From a virus, in the IMG/VR virus record IMGVR_UViG_3300010885_062306, positions 1 to 26,472 of that record: a stretch of 26,472 nucleotides of DNA. One strand, written 5' to 3'. Below, in pieces: positions 14,707 to 21,352 of this stretch (within the stretch, counting starts at the first letter, position 1; every line of letters starts with the position of its first letter). Below the pieces are notes generated by a model, which was not told the origin of the DNA, searched no databases, and was given only the letters and a program-made list of their open reading frames with translations. Position numbers and translations under genes: made by a program.

Positions 14707-15776
14707 TCAACAACATCTACATCGTACCCATCGAACCTATCGATCAGCGTTATACCAGGCAATGGTATGATAATATACCTGATATCATAAACAACATCAT
14801 TGAACGTTGGGAGATCGATTATCAGGTCATAACCATCGATGGCGAGCAGCCCAAGACTGGCACCACGACCGGTGCCTTTCTGGATTTTGCGGTAACCAAC
14901 CAGTACAAAGCCAGCCAGACACAGCGTATCGCAGAACTGTTTACTGCTGGCAAAGTACTGCCAGGTGACAAGTTTTTAATCACAGATGCTTGGAACTTTG
15001 CCATCACTGCTATCAGATACATGAGCGATTTGTTGGATATTCCAGTGGAGATACATGGGATCTGGCATGCCGGAGCATATGACCCCACTGACATCTTGGG
15101 CATGAAGATGCAGAAGCCCTGGCCCTGGCGACAGGAAGCTGCCTGGTTCTATGCCTGCGATTACAATTATTATGCCACGGATTTTCACAGGCAGTTGTTT
15201 TTAACAAATCTGGGTATCGACCCCAGCGGTTGGCACAAGGCTGTGCGTTCAGGACAACCACATGACATGATCGTAGACGAGCTGAGGTCATATCGTCAGA
15301 GCAAGCGTGAAAAAACTGTGATGTGGCCACATCGTCTCAATGCCGACAAGCAGCCAGAGATCATGCGTGATGTTGCCAAGCATATGTCGGTGATTGTCAC
15401 GCAGGAACAAGACTGGAGCAAGCAGGAATATTATCAGCAGTTGGGCAAAACCAGTGTGGTGTTCAGTTGCAGCCTGCATGAGAATCTGGGTATCAGTCAG
15501 ATGGAAGGTGTGCTAGCTGGTGCCATACCTGTGGTTCCAGATCGCGCCAGCTACACTGAGATGTATCCTGACATCTTCAAGTATCCCTCTGAGTGGACCA
15601 GCAGTGTAGACAACTATTACAAACACAAGGATCGTATGATTGGGTTGATTGCTGATCGTATGGAAAATTACAATTATTATGCAGATGCACTCAAGGAATG
15701 TGAAAACAATTTGATTGCCAACTATTTAAATGCTAATATAATGATAGGTAAACTCATAGGAAAAAACAGTGACTGA
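14703..15776 (+). CDS. GT-B fold glycosyltransferase
   Basis: I choose GTG 14703, overlapping the previous TGA (GTGA), rather than an in-frame start about 100 bases upstream. The 357-residue protein shows the GT4-like donor-binding end: VFSCSLHENLGISQMEGVLA, then GAIPVVPDRASYTEMYP (about residues 252-288). Before it come WPHRLNADKQPEIM and an Asp-Ala-Trp segment (about 95-105). There is no membrane segment. Its donor is probably made by the preceding nucleotidyltransferase-cupin. It overlaps the FolE gene by 8 bases. The acceptor could be a virion protein, a surface glycan or a modified base; nothing in the sequence decides. It does not resemble the T4 alpha- or beta-glucosyltransferases by eye. 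Confidence 0.7.
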   Translation: MINNIYIVPIEPIDQRYTRQWYDNIPDIINNIIERWEIDYQVITIDGEQPKTGTTTGAFLDFAVTNQYKASQTQRIAELFTAGKVLPGDKFLITDAWNFAITAIRYMSDLLDIPVEIHGIWHAGAYDPTDILGMKMQKPWPWRQEAAWFYACDYNYYATDFHRQLFLTNLGIDPSGWHKAVRSGQPHDMIVDELRSYRQSKREKTVMWPHRLNADKQPEIMRDVAKHMSVIVTQEQDWSKQEYYQQLGKTSVVFSCSLHENLGISQMEGVLAGAIPVVPDRASYTEMYPDIFKYPSEWTSSVDNYYKHKDRMIGLIADRMENYNYYADALKECENNLIANYLNANIMIGKLIGKNSD

Positions 15777-16458
15777 AGTAAGCAAAAAGATTAAACAACG
15801 TCTGGAAGCTGATGGCAAGCGTTATTGGGCTGGTGACAACATCAGCTCATATATCGAGCCAGGTGAAAAAGAACAGCTGATCGATGAATTGAATGCCCGG
15901 TTCGATGCGGTGCTGGATAGTCTAGTGATCGATCGTGAGAACGATCCCAACAGCCATGATACAGGCAGGCGTCTTGCCAAGATGTATGTGAATGAGCTGA
16001 TGCGAGGTCGCTATTATCCAGCACCGGATGCAACCGCTTTTCCCAATGAGATGGAGGATCGCTATGAAGGAATGTTGGTGGTCAGGAGCGAATTGCGTAG
16101 TGTTTGTAGCCACCATCATCAACCTGTCACTGGTGTTGCTTACATCGGTATTATTGCTGCCGATCGCCTTATCGGTCTTAGCAAGTATACTCGTATTGCT
16201 CAATGGTGCGCTCGTCGTGGAACTCTACAAGAAGAGCTGTGTAATGATATCGCGAAAGAGATCATGAAGACCACTGGCAGCAGTAATGTGGGTGTGTATA
16301 TCCAGGCCACACATGGCTGCTGTGAAAACCGTGGCATCATGGCCAAGAGCAGTTTAACACAGACTACCGTGCTAAAGGGCAGCTTCTTTTCAGATCCTGG
16401 CACAAAGAAGGAATTCTTCGACAACATCAAATTGCAACAGGAGTTTGCTTGCAGATGA
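15769..16458 (+). CDS. folE: GTP cyclohydrolase I
   Basis: FolE converts GTP to 7,8-dihydroneopterin triphosphate, the first step of both folate and 7-deazaguanine synthesis. The 229-residue protein has the family signature: SVCSHHHQP with zinc ligand Cys113 and His116, GLSKYTRIAQWCARR, LQEELCNDIA, then HGCCENRG with the second zinc Cys at 184. Length fits the family (E. coli 222). The start is GTG 15769, overlapping the glycosyltransferase by 8 bases, and it overlaps the following gene by 4 bases (ATGA). Together with QueD- and QueE-type genes downstream it is best read as feeding deazaguanine for DNA modification rather than folate. Confidence 0.95.
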   Translation: MTEVSKKIKQRLEADGKRYWAGDNISSYIEPGEKEQLIDELNARFDAVLDSLVIDRENDPNSHDTGRRLAKMYVNELMRGRYYPAPDATAFPNEMEDRYEGMLVVRSELRSVCSHHHQPVTGVAYIGIIAADRLIGLSKYTRIAQWCARRGTLQEELCNDIAKEIMKTTGSSNVGVYIQATHGCCENRGIMAKSSLTQTTVLKGSFFSDPGTKKEFFDNIKLQQEFACR

Positions 16459-16817
16459 ACATAGTCTATGAATCAGAACAAGCAGTGCCAGAAAGATTCC
16501 GATCTAATCCCAAGAAGCTGGGATGGTTCAAGCGTTGGTTTTTCCGTATGAGTGCAGAAGCTCGAGATCACACATTATCAGAATCCAAATCAGCACCAAG
16601 TGATATAGTGTGGGCAGGACCTATCGGTAAACAGACAATCAATACTCGCAACAGCATCGATATGAGCCTGGTCAGAGCAGATGGTGGTTGGATAGTCCAA
16701 TTCCAAACTTGGGACGAGCACCGTGACCGTCATAATGTAAACCATTATGTGATTCCAGATACAGAAGATTTTGGCTCACGTCTAGCAGAGATCATAACAT
16801 TGCAGTGTATGAGATAA
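16455..16817 (+). CDS. Conserved phage protein (120 aa)
   Basis: ATG 16455 overlaps the FolE stop (ATGA); a TTG two codons upstream is less likely. The N-terminal half is basic and Trp/Phe-rich (KKLGWFKRWFFRM). The C-terminal half has SLVRADGGWIVQF, then H.VI.DTEDFGSRLAEIITLQ, a pattern I know from small conserved proteins of marine phages. The function is unknown. It ends in a one-base overlap with the next start (TAATG), so it is translated with the FolE operon. Confidence 0.55.
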   Translation: MNIVYESEQAVPERFRSNPKKLGWFKRWFFRMSAEARDHTLSESKSAPSDIVWAGPIGKQTINTRNSIDMSLVRADGGWIVQFQTWDEHRDRHNVNHYVIPDTEDFGSRLAEIITLQCMR

Positions 16818-17095
16818 TGACACCAAACAAACATAATTTGGTCCCAGTTGATTATGAATACGACACTGGACACATCATACCAAGCTGGCGTGACCAAGCG
16901 CCAGCAGGAACATACTTGGTAAACAGTGGTGGACCCAAAGACAGTCCAGGATGGGTAAGTTATAACGAGCACATCCTGGAAGCGTCAGGAGGAATTCCTG
17001 TCATTGAGCAGGCAAAATTACGTGAACAACACCCTGCATTACAGGAAGCCTGGGATGCATATGTGGCTTTGATGCACGTTTGCAATGATAAGTAA
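16817..17095 (+). CDS. Small phage protein with shared C-terminal helix (92 aa)
   Basis: ATG 16817 shares its first base with the previous stop. The N-terminal part is soluble and Pro/Gly-rich (YLVNSGGPKDSPGW). The end, LREQHPALQEAWDAYVALM, resembles the C-terminus of the late-region protein at 5253 (E.xPAL.EA...Y..L, ending DK). This suggests a reused protein-interaction helix. The function is unknown. It is the last gene of the first biosynthetic transcript unit; a promoter follows at 17126. Confidence 0.55.
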   Translation: MTPNKHNLVPVDYEYDTGHIIPSWRDQAPAGTYLVNSGGPKDSPGWVSYNEHILEASGGIPVIEQAKLREQHPALQEAWDAYVALMHVCNDK

Positions 17096-17125
17096 CTTAC
17101 AGCGGCGCTCACGGCTTCATCCCGC

Positions 17126-17154
17126 TTTACAAATTCTGCAGCCTATGCTATATT
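17126..17154 (+). promoter_or_regulatory. Sigma70-like promoter for the QueD-FTR1-QueE unit
   Basis: TTTACA (17126-17131), a 17-base spacer and TATATT (17149-17154) lie in the 76-base gap before the QueD-like gene. AGGAG at 17161-17165 is its ribosome site. A 5-bp AGCGG/CCGCT repeat (17101-17126) upstream is weak and lacks a T-run, so I do not call a terminator. Confidence 0.5.
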
Positions 17155-17171
17155 AAACATAGGAGACTAAT

Positions 17172-17669
17172 ATGCAATCAATCACATACAAATATACCAG
17201 CACCAAGGAATACGTGGATGCGTTTCCCTGCGCCTATCGCCAGTGGCGAGCAGACAGCCATTGCAATCTGATCCATGGCTATGCCTTCAGCATGAAGTTC
17301 TACTTTGGAACAAATGATCTGGATGTGCGTAACTGGGCAGCAGATTATGGTGGTCTCAAAGAGCTCAAGAAGATCCTGGAAGATCAATTTGATCATACAT
17401 TGCTTGTGGCTGAAGACGATCCTGAACTGGCAACATTCAAATTGCTACAGGAAAAACACATGGCCAAGCTGACTATCCTGCCCAAGCTGGGTTGTGAAGG
17501 TCTCGCAGATATGCTGTACAAGTATATCAATACTGTTTATATTCCAGACATGTGGGGTCCAGGTGAAGCAGAACGTTTGTGGTGCTATCGCGTGGAAGTG
17601 CGTGAGACACAGGCCAATATGGCATTCCGCGAAGGTCATCGCGAATGGAACGAGGACTTAAATGCCTAA
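17172..17669 (+). CDS. queD: QueD-like 6-carboxytetrahydropterin synthase family protein
   Basis: QueD turns dihydroneopterin triphosphate into 6-carboxytetrahydropterin. This 165-residue protein keeps much of the family: catalytic Cys31 and HG of the HGH motif (SHCNLIHGY), ADYGGLKELKK, FDHTLL with Asp74-His75, a GCEGLADM segment in place of PTxE, and VEVRET with Glu145. Two of the three usual zinc histidines are Tyr: FPCAY (Tyr22 for the FxAAH His) and HGY (Tyr37 for the second HGH His). I recall similar FxCA.RQWRA...C.L.HGY proteins in other phages, so this is probably a phage subfamily rather than a broken gene. Its exact reaction may differ from that of E. coli QueD. It overlaps the next small gene by 8 bases. 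Confidence 0.8.
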   Translation: MQSITYKYTSTKEYVDAFPCAYRQWRADSHCNLIHGYAFSMKFYFGTNDLDVRNWAADYGGLKELKKILEDQFDHTLLVAEDDPELATFKLLQEKHMAKLTILPKLGCEGLADMLYKYINTVYIPDMWGPGEAERLWCYRVEVRETQANMAFREGHREWNEDLNA

Positions 17670-17832
17670 TAGCTGGACTGTAGAGCTAGAAGAAGATAAA
17701 GAAACGGGAGAATTGCTTCTCCCGTTTCCACCAGATTTGCTTGCCCAGATGGGCTGGACACCAGGCACTGAATTATGGTGGCAAGACAACGCTGACGGCA
17801 CAGTCAGCATAAGAGAGAAGAAACATGAGTGA
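17662..17832 (+). CDS. Small AbrB/MazE-like phage protein (56 aa)
   Basis: ATG 17662 overlaps the QueD-like stop by 8 bases, and the TGA at 17830-17832 overlaps the FTR1-like start by 8 bases. The product reads W.VELEED.ETGELLLPFP.DLL..MGW.PGTELWW.DN.DGT.SIR, the layout of a swapped-hairpin AbrB/MazE-type domain (E.G.L.LP..LL..LGW..GD.L). Such small proteins are common in phages. DNA binding is known for AbrB relatives but not shown for these. Its codons 14-23 form a perfect 12-bp inverted repeat (17701-17728). Coupling on both sides suggests it helps set expression of the cluster, which is inference. Confidence 0.65.
   Translation: MPNSWTVELEEDKETGELLLPFPPDLLAQMGWTPGTELWWQDNADGTVSIREKKHE
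17701..17728 (+). repeat. Perfect 12-bp hairpin inside the small AbrB-like gene
   Basis: GAAACGGGAGAA (17701-17712), loop TTGC, then TTCTCCCGTTTC (17717-17728). The stem is perfect with a 4-base loop. On the + strand no T-run follows (CCACCAG). On the - strand it would be followed by TTTATCTTCTTC, but no - strand gene uses it. It could slow or protect mRNA between the QueD-like gene and the permease/QueE genes. Confidence 0.7.
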
Positions 17833-18421
17833 TATTTTAAGCACTATACTAGTTGTTTGCAGAGAAGGTTTCGAAAGTGTCCTGCTCACAGCGTTGATTT
17901 TGAAGTTTTTACCAGAAGATCTAAAACCCCAATATTACATAAACTTTGCCATCTGCTGGATTGTCAGTCTAGCACTGGGACTGTATGCTGCCAGTGAGTT
18001 TCACGAATATATGGAACAGTGGGAGCCAGTTATAAACATCGTAACTGGTGTGGTACTGATCTATATCTTTACCACCAGCAAGGCTGTTTACAACCACGCT
18101 CGTGAACACGCTGAGGAAATCACCACAGCTACCTGGATCAGCACACATATCACCATATCGCTGATTGTATTGCGAGAAGCTGCTGAAAGTACCATATTTC
18201 TTGCTGGTAACATCAGCCGCGGCTGGGACAACACCCTAATAGGTCTAGCCATTGGCGGCGTATTATTGGTAGCTTTGTTAAAGTCAGCAAACCAATTGGG
18301 TAAAGCACTAGTAAACAAAATAATCTTCCGTGTGGTTGGATTTAGCTTGCTTTTATTAGGTGCTTATTATATAATAGACGGTATAAACGACATCATTATC
18401 AGGATAGCAGAGTACATTTAA
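17825..18421 (+). CDS. FTR1/OFeT-family iron permease-like membrane protein
   Basis: FTR1-type permeases move iron across the inner membrane. This 198-residue protein has six or seven hydrophobic segments (about 4-28, 38-58, 68-84, 104-128, 136-156, 165-190). It carries both diagnostic REXXE motifs inside membrane helices: REGFE (13-17) and REAAE (117-121, in SLIVLREAAESTIFLAG). The helix after the second motif is Gly-rich, as in the family. It is shorter than usual (about 270-280) and lacks large loops, but both halves are present. It overlaps the upstream gene by 8 bases and shares one base with the QueE start (TAATG). It is therefore integrated in the deazaguanine operon. QueE needs an iron-sulfur cluster, which gives a possible reason; this is inference. 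I know of no well-described phage example. Confidence 0.8.
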   Translation: MSDILSTILVVCREGFESVLLTALILKFLPEDLKPQYYINFAICWIVSLALGLYAASEFHEYMEQWEPVINIVTGVVLIYIFTTSKAVYNHAREHAEEITTATWISTHITISLIVLREAAESTIFLAGNISRGWDNTLIGLAIGGVLLVALLKSANQLGKALVNKIIFRVVGFSLLLLGAYYIIDGINDIIIRIAEYI

Positions 18422-19269
18422 TGTTCGGAAAAAATGAAATAATCGGAAAAAGTTACTTTAATCAAGCTGCTGACGATCAGTTATTTGTCACTAGCATATT
18501 CTATACCCTACAAGGCGAAGGTCCTTATCGTGGTGAGCCAGCAATCTTTGTTAGACTAGCTAAATGCAATCTGGCATGTAGCTTCTGTGACACCTACTTT
18601 GACGGTGGTGACTGGCTGACATTTGATGATGTGTATGATCGCATCATGGAAGCTGCTGTCAAATATTTTGGTGGCGAGGTACCTGGATGGTTTGATCAAA
18701 AGGTAGGATTAGTCATTACTGGTGGTGAGCCTATGCTGCAAAAGAATCTGGGTATATTCCTGGAAAAAGTCAAAAACTTGTTTGCCTGGACCCAGATTGA
18801 AAGCAATGGCACAGTGTGGCAGGATATTCCTGCAGAAACTACACTGGTATGTAGTCCCAAGTGTCTGGAAAAAGATGGCAAACCTGTCAAGTATCTTAAA
18901 CCCAATACAGATGTCATGGAACGTGCAGATTGTCTCAAGTTTGTCATGAACGCAGACCCAGATAGTCCATATAGTGAAATCCCAGATTGGGCACATGAAT
19001 ATGCCAGCGTGGGCAGTGGCAAACAGGTGTTTATCAGTCCCATGAACATCTATAATCGTGAGCCTAAGAACAGTAAGCAGATGCGTAGCACCAAGAACGA
19101 CATCAGCATGGAAGAGCGCAGTGCAGTAGATGAAGTCATCAGCTTCTGGGAAGAAGGTCTATTAAATATGACTGAGAACCAGAAGAACCATGAGTACACC
19201 GCACAGTATTGTGCTCGCAATGGTTTCACTTTAAACTTGCAGATACACTTGTATGCAAGTTTAGCCTAA
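18421..19269 (+). CDS. queE: 7-carboxy-7-deazaguanine synthase (radical SAM)
   Basis: QueE rearranges 6-carboxytetrahydropterin into 7-carboxy-7-deazaguanine with SAM and a [4Fe-4S] cluster. The protein has YTLQGEGPYRGEPAIFVRLA near the start, then the cluster motif CNLACSFC (Cys49, Cys53, Cys56; CX3CX2C) followed by DT. ITGGEPMLQ (about 100-108) and ESNGT (about 122-126) follow, all typical of the family. At 282 residues it is longer than most QueE proteins (about 210-245); the extra length is mainly in the C-terminal third, after VFISPMNIYNREPKN. The start ATG shares its first base with the stop of the iron permease gene. Its product is the likely base, or base precursor, used by the DpdA-like enzyme. 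Confidence 0.92.
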   Translation: MFGKNEIIGKSYFNQAADDQLFVTSIFYTLQGEGPYRGEPAIFVRLAKCNLACSFCDTYFDGGDWLTFDDVYDRIMEAAVKYFGGEVPGWFDQKVGLVITGGEPMLQKNLGIFLEKVKNLFAWTQIESNGTVWQDIPAETTLVCSPKCLEKDGKPVKYLKPNTDVMERADCLKFVMNADPDSPYSEIPDWAHEYASVGSGKQVFISPMNIYNREPKNSKQMRSTKNDISMEERSAVDEVISFWEEGLLNMTENQKNHEYTAQYCARNGFTLNLQIHLYASLA

Positions 19270-19278
19270 GGTAATACT

Positions 19279-19506
19279 ATGGAAGAAACTGAACTTTTAA
19301 CTGATGACGAAGTAACCTATCTGGTTATCAAGTATTTGTATGATCAGAAGAATCTGGGTCGTGAGTACATAGCACTCAGCGAATTGTATGAATATCTGGG
19401 AAACGAACTGCCAGACGATGAGGAAGATATGTGGTTCGCCATCAACGAAAATGGCATAGAACACATAGAAAACCTCAGTATCAGCAGAAGCAAATACATG
19501 AATTAG
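19279..19506 (+). CDS. Small acidic hypothetical protein (75 aa)
   Basis: The protein is strongly acidic (EETELLTDDEV, then ELPDDEEDMWF) with predicted helices and no Cys or membrane segment. It follows QueE by 9 bases and probably shares its transcript. I recognise no family. Phages often use small acidic proteins as DNA mimics or host inhibitors, but nothing specific supports that here. Confidence 0.5.
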   Translation: MEETELLTDDEVTYLVIKYLYDQKNLGREYIALSELYEYLGNELPDDEEDMWFAINENGIEHIENLSISRSKYMN

Positions 19507-19507
19507 G

Positions 19508-19535
19508 TTGACAAAGCTGATAAATATCGTATACT
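19508..19535 (+). promoter_or_regulatory. Strong sigma70-like promoter for the secreted protein
   Basis: TTGACA (19508-19513), a 16-base spacer and TATACT (19530-19535). It is followed by AGGAGG at 19547-19552 and ATG at 19561. This is the best promoter plus ribosome site combination in the window. Confidence 0.6.
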
Positions 19536-19560
19536 GATAATAGGCCAGGAGGGTCATATC

Positions 19561-19869
19561 ATGCGTAAACTAGCAATCGCTACAGCAGTAATTGGAATTT
19601 TAGCATCAGCTTCAGCAGCCAATGCTGACTATTATGGACATCGACACGGTGGATATCACGGTGGTGGTGGATATCGCGGTGGCTGGGCTGCACCACTGAT
19701 CGGTGGACTGATTGTGGGTGGCATCGTGGGAGGTGCATTAGCACAACCACAACCTTATTATGCTCCACCTCCCGCATATCGCACAGAATGTCAGATCGTT
19801 CCAGTTTACGACCGTTATGGTTACTATCGCGGTGAACGTCGCGAGTGCTACCAAGTACCCAATTATTGA
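19561..19869 (+). CDS. Secreted glycine-rich protein with glycine zipper
   Basis: The first 22 residues (MRKLAIATAVIGILASASAA, then NA) form a classic Sec signal peptide with a likely cut before DYYGH. The mature part (about 80 residues) has a His/Gly/Tyr-rich stretch, then APLIGGLIVGGIVGGALA, a glycine-zipper-like segment that can enter membranes. It ends in a Tyr/Pro-rich tail with two Cys (CQIVPVYDRYGYYRGERREC) that could pair in the periplasm. It resembles small secreted proteins of proteobacteria more than phage proteins, so transfer from a host is likely. A strong promoter and ribosome site point to high early expression. Possible roles are superinfection exclusion or envelope change; both are inference. 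Confidence 0.75.
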   Translation: MRKLAIATAVIGILASASAANADYYGHRHGGYHGGGGYRGGWAAPLIGGLIVGGIVGGALAQPQPYYAPPPAYRTECQIVPVYDRYGYYRGERRECYQVPNY

Positions 19870-19876
19870 GGATTAT

Positions 19877-20320
19877 ATGTCATTTTTCAATTCACTGTTC
19901 GGCTGGGCTAAACCCCAAGATTACAAGATCCCCGAGCAGCCTATGTTTACCACGGTCTCTGTAACCACAGAGACCAAACCCAAGAAACCTCGCAAGCCTC
20001 GTGCTAAGAAAACAGAGCCTGCACCAGAACCTCAAGCAGAAACACCAGTTGCTGCTCCTGAAGTAAAAGTGCTCAAATTGGACTTCGATCCAGCTAACCC
20101 TCGCATGGGTAGCTTGGAATTGGATTGGAACGCTGAGTTTATCGACCTGCTGAAAAAACACGGATACCCAGGCAACAGTGCAGAAGATGTGGTTGATGCC
20201 TGGTTGAACGACATCTGCCGTACTATCATTGCTGGCAATAATCCCGGCAATGTGGCTAATTTTGACAATCGTTATGTGAACAAGCGTAACTTGGGTGATG
20301 GCAAGACAGAAGTCAGTTGA
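19877..20320 (+). CDS. Conserved phage protein with basic Pro-rich linker
   Basis: ATG 19877, with GAGG just upstream, is preferred over an in-frame start inside the previous gene. The 147-residue protein has a short N-terminal part (MSFFNSLFGWAKP). A Lys/Pro/Ala linker follows (about 35-65; PKKPRKPRAKK, then PAPEPQ). The C-terminal domain is MGSLELDWNAEFIDLLKKHG, then GY-type and VVDAWLNDICR segments, a pattern I know from conserved phage proteins. The function is unknown. The linker suggests tethering of the C-terminal domain to something. Confidence 0.55.
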   Translation: MSFFNSLFGWAKPQDYKIPEQPMFTTVSVTTETKPKKPRKPRAKKTEPAPEPQAETPVAAPEVKVLKLDFDPANPRMGSLELDWNAEFIDLLKKHGYPGNSAEDVVDAWLNDICRTIIAGNNPGNVANFDNRYVNKRNLGDGKTEVS

Positions 20321-20344
20321 CATTCTGTCAGAAAGTGTTATATT
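20317..20344 (+). promoter_or_regulatory. Sigma70-like promoter for the exonuclease gene
   Basis: TTGACA (20317-20322), a 16-base spacer and TATATT (20339-20344), preceded by GTGT. A 7-bp inverted repeat GACAGAA/TTCTGTC (20305-20311 and 20323-20329) brackets the -35 box and could be an operator. The start codon at 20351 leaves almost no leader and no Shine-Dalgarno. Confidence 0.55.
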
Positions 20345-20350
20345 AGTATC

Positions 20351-21352
20351 ATGAAATACTTACTCGTAGATACAGCCAATCTGTTTAGTCGTGCGCGGCA
20401 CAGTACCCCTCGTGGTGCTGATACCTGGAGCAAACTGGGTCTAGCCCTGCACATCACTTTCAACGGTATCCTTAAAGCTGACAGGCTACACAAGCCTGAT
20501 CATGTGATCTTCTGTCTGGAAGCTCGCAGTTGGCGCAAGGACCACACGGGCACCTACAAGGCCAATCGCAAGGTTACCCGTGATAAAATGACCACCAAGG
20601 AGGCAGAAGAAGATGAAGAGTTTTGGGCTTGTTTTGATGATCTCAGCAAGTGGCTTGCTGAGCGTACCAATGCTACTGTCATTCGCGTGGAACGAGCTGA
20701 AGCAGACGATCTTATTGCCCGATGGATTGCTCTTCATCCAGAGGATCAGCACACTATCCTTAGCAATGACAGCGACTTTTTGCAGCTATTGGCACCAAAT
20801 GTTGACATCTACAACGGACTGACCAATCAGCTGATCAACTTGAACGGTTACTTCGATGACTGGGGCAAGCCCGTGGTTGATAAAAAAACCAAAGAAACAA
20901 AGACTGTGCCAGATCCTGAATGGTTGCTGTTTGAGAAGTGTATGCGTGGTGACGCCAGCGACAATGTGTTCAGTGCTTATCCTGGTGTGCGTACTAAAGG
21001 CAGTGCTAAGAAGGTGGGCCTGACAGAAGCCTTTGCAGACAAGGACAAGAAAGGCTGGGCTTGGAATAACATGATGTTGCAGAAGTGGACCGACCATGAA
21101 GGCACAGAACATCGTGTACTGGATCGTTATCTGGCCAATCGTGAACTGATCGATCTGACACAACAGCCCACAGAGATCCGCGATCATATCGACAGTCATC
21201 TGCTTGCTATCACACCCAAACAGGCTAACCAAGTAGGGTCGCAACTGATCAAGTTCTGTAGCAAATATGAACTGGTCAAGATGACAGACAATGTCAAATC
21301 GCTGGCTGAGGTACTCAGCAAAAGTCTACCTAAGGAAACAATAGATGCTTAA
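20351..21352 (+). CDS. rnh: 5'-3' exonuclease / flap nuclease (T4 RNase H type)
   Basis: Enzymes of this family remove RNA primers and 5' flaps during lagging-strand synthesis. The 333-residue protein (T4 RNase H is 305) shows the FEN/PIN metal sites in order: LLVDTANLF with Asp7, TYKANRK (68-74) for the helical arch, AEADDLIA with Glu117, Asp119 and Asp120, SNDSDFLQLL with Asp140 and Asp142, and KCMRGDASDNVF..YPGVRTKG (about 199-220), the helix-hairpin-helix metal site. The C-terminal 100 residues are helical and lack known motifs. It overlaps the next gene by 8 bases. It fits with the polymerase and clamp-like genes as part of a T4-type replisome. Confidence 0.93.
   Translation: MKYLLVDTANLFSRARHSTPRGADTWSKLGLALHITFNGILKADRLHKPDHVIFCLEARSWRKDHTGTYKANRKVTRDKMTTKEAEEDEEFWACFDDLSKWLAERTNATVIRVERAEADDLIARWIALHPEDQHTILSNDSDFLQLLAPNVDIYNGLTNQLINLNGYFDDWGKPVVDKKTKETKTVPDPEWLLFEKCMRGDASDNVFSAYPGVRTKGSAKKVGLTEAFADKDKKGWAWNNMMLQKWTDHEGTEHRVLDRYLANRELIDLTQQPTEIRDHIDSHLLAITPKQANQVGSQLIKFCSKYELVKMTDNVKSLAEVLSKSLPKETIDA

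Noticed and set aside
15769-16458. FolE as a folate or biopterin gene
   Set aside because: No other folate gene is present, while QueD-like, QueE and DpdA-like genes are, so deazaguanine synthesis is the better reading.
17096-17126. Possible terminator in the gap before the QueD-like gene
   Set aside because: The stem AGCGG/CCGCT is only 5 bp with a long loop and no T-run.
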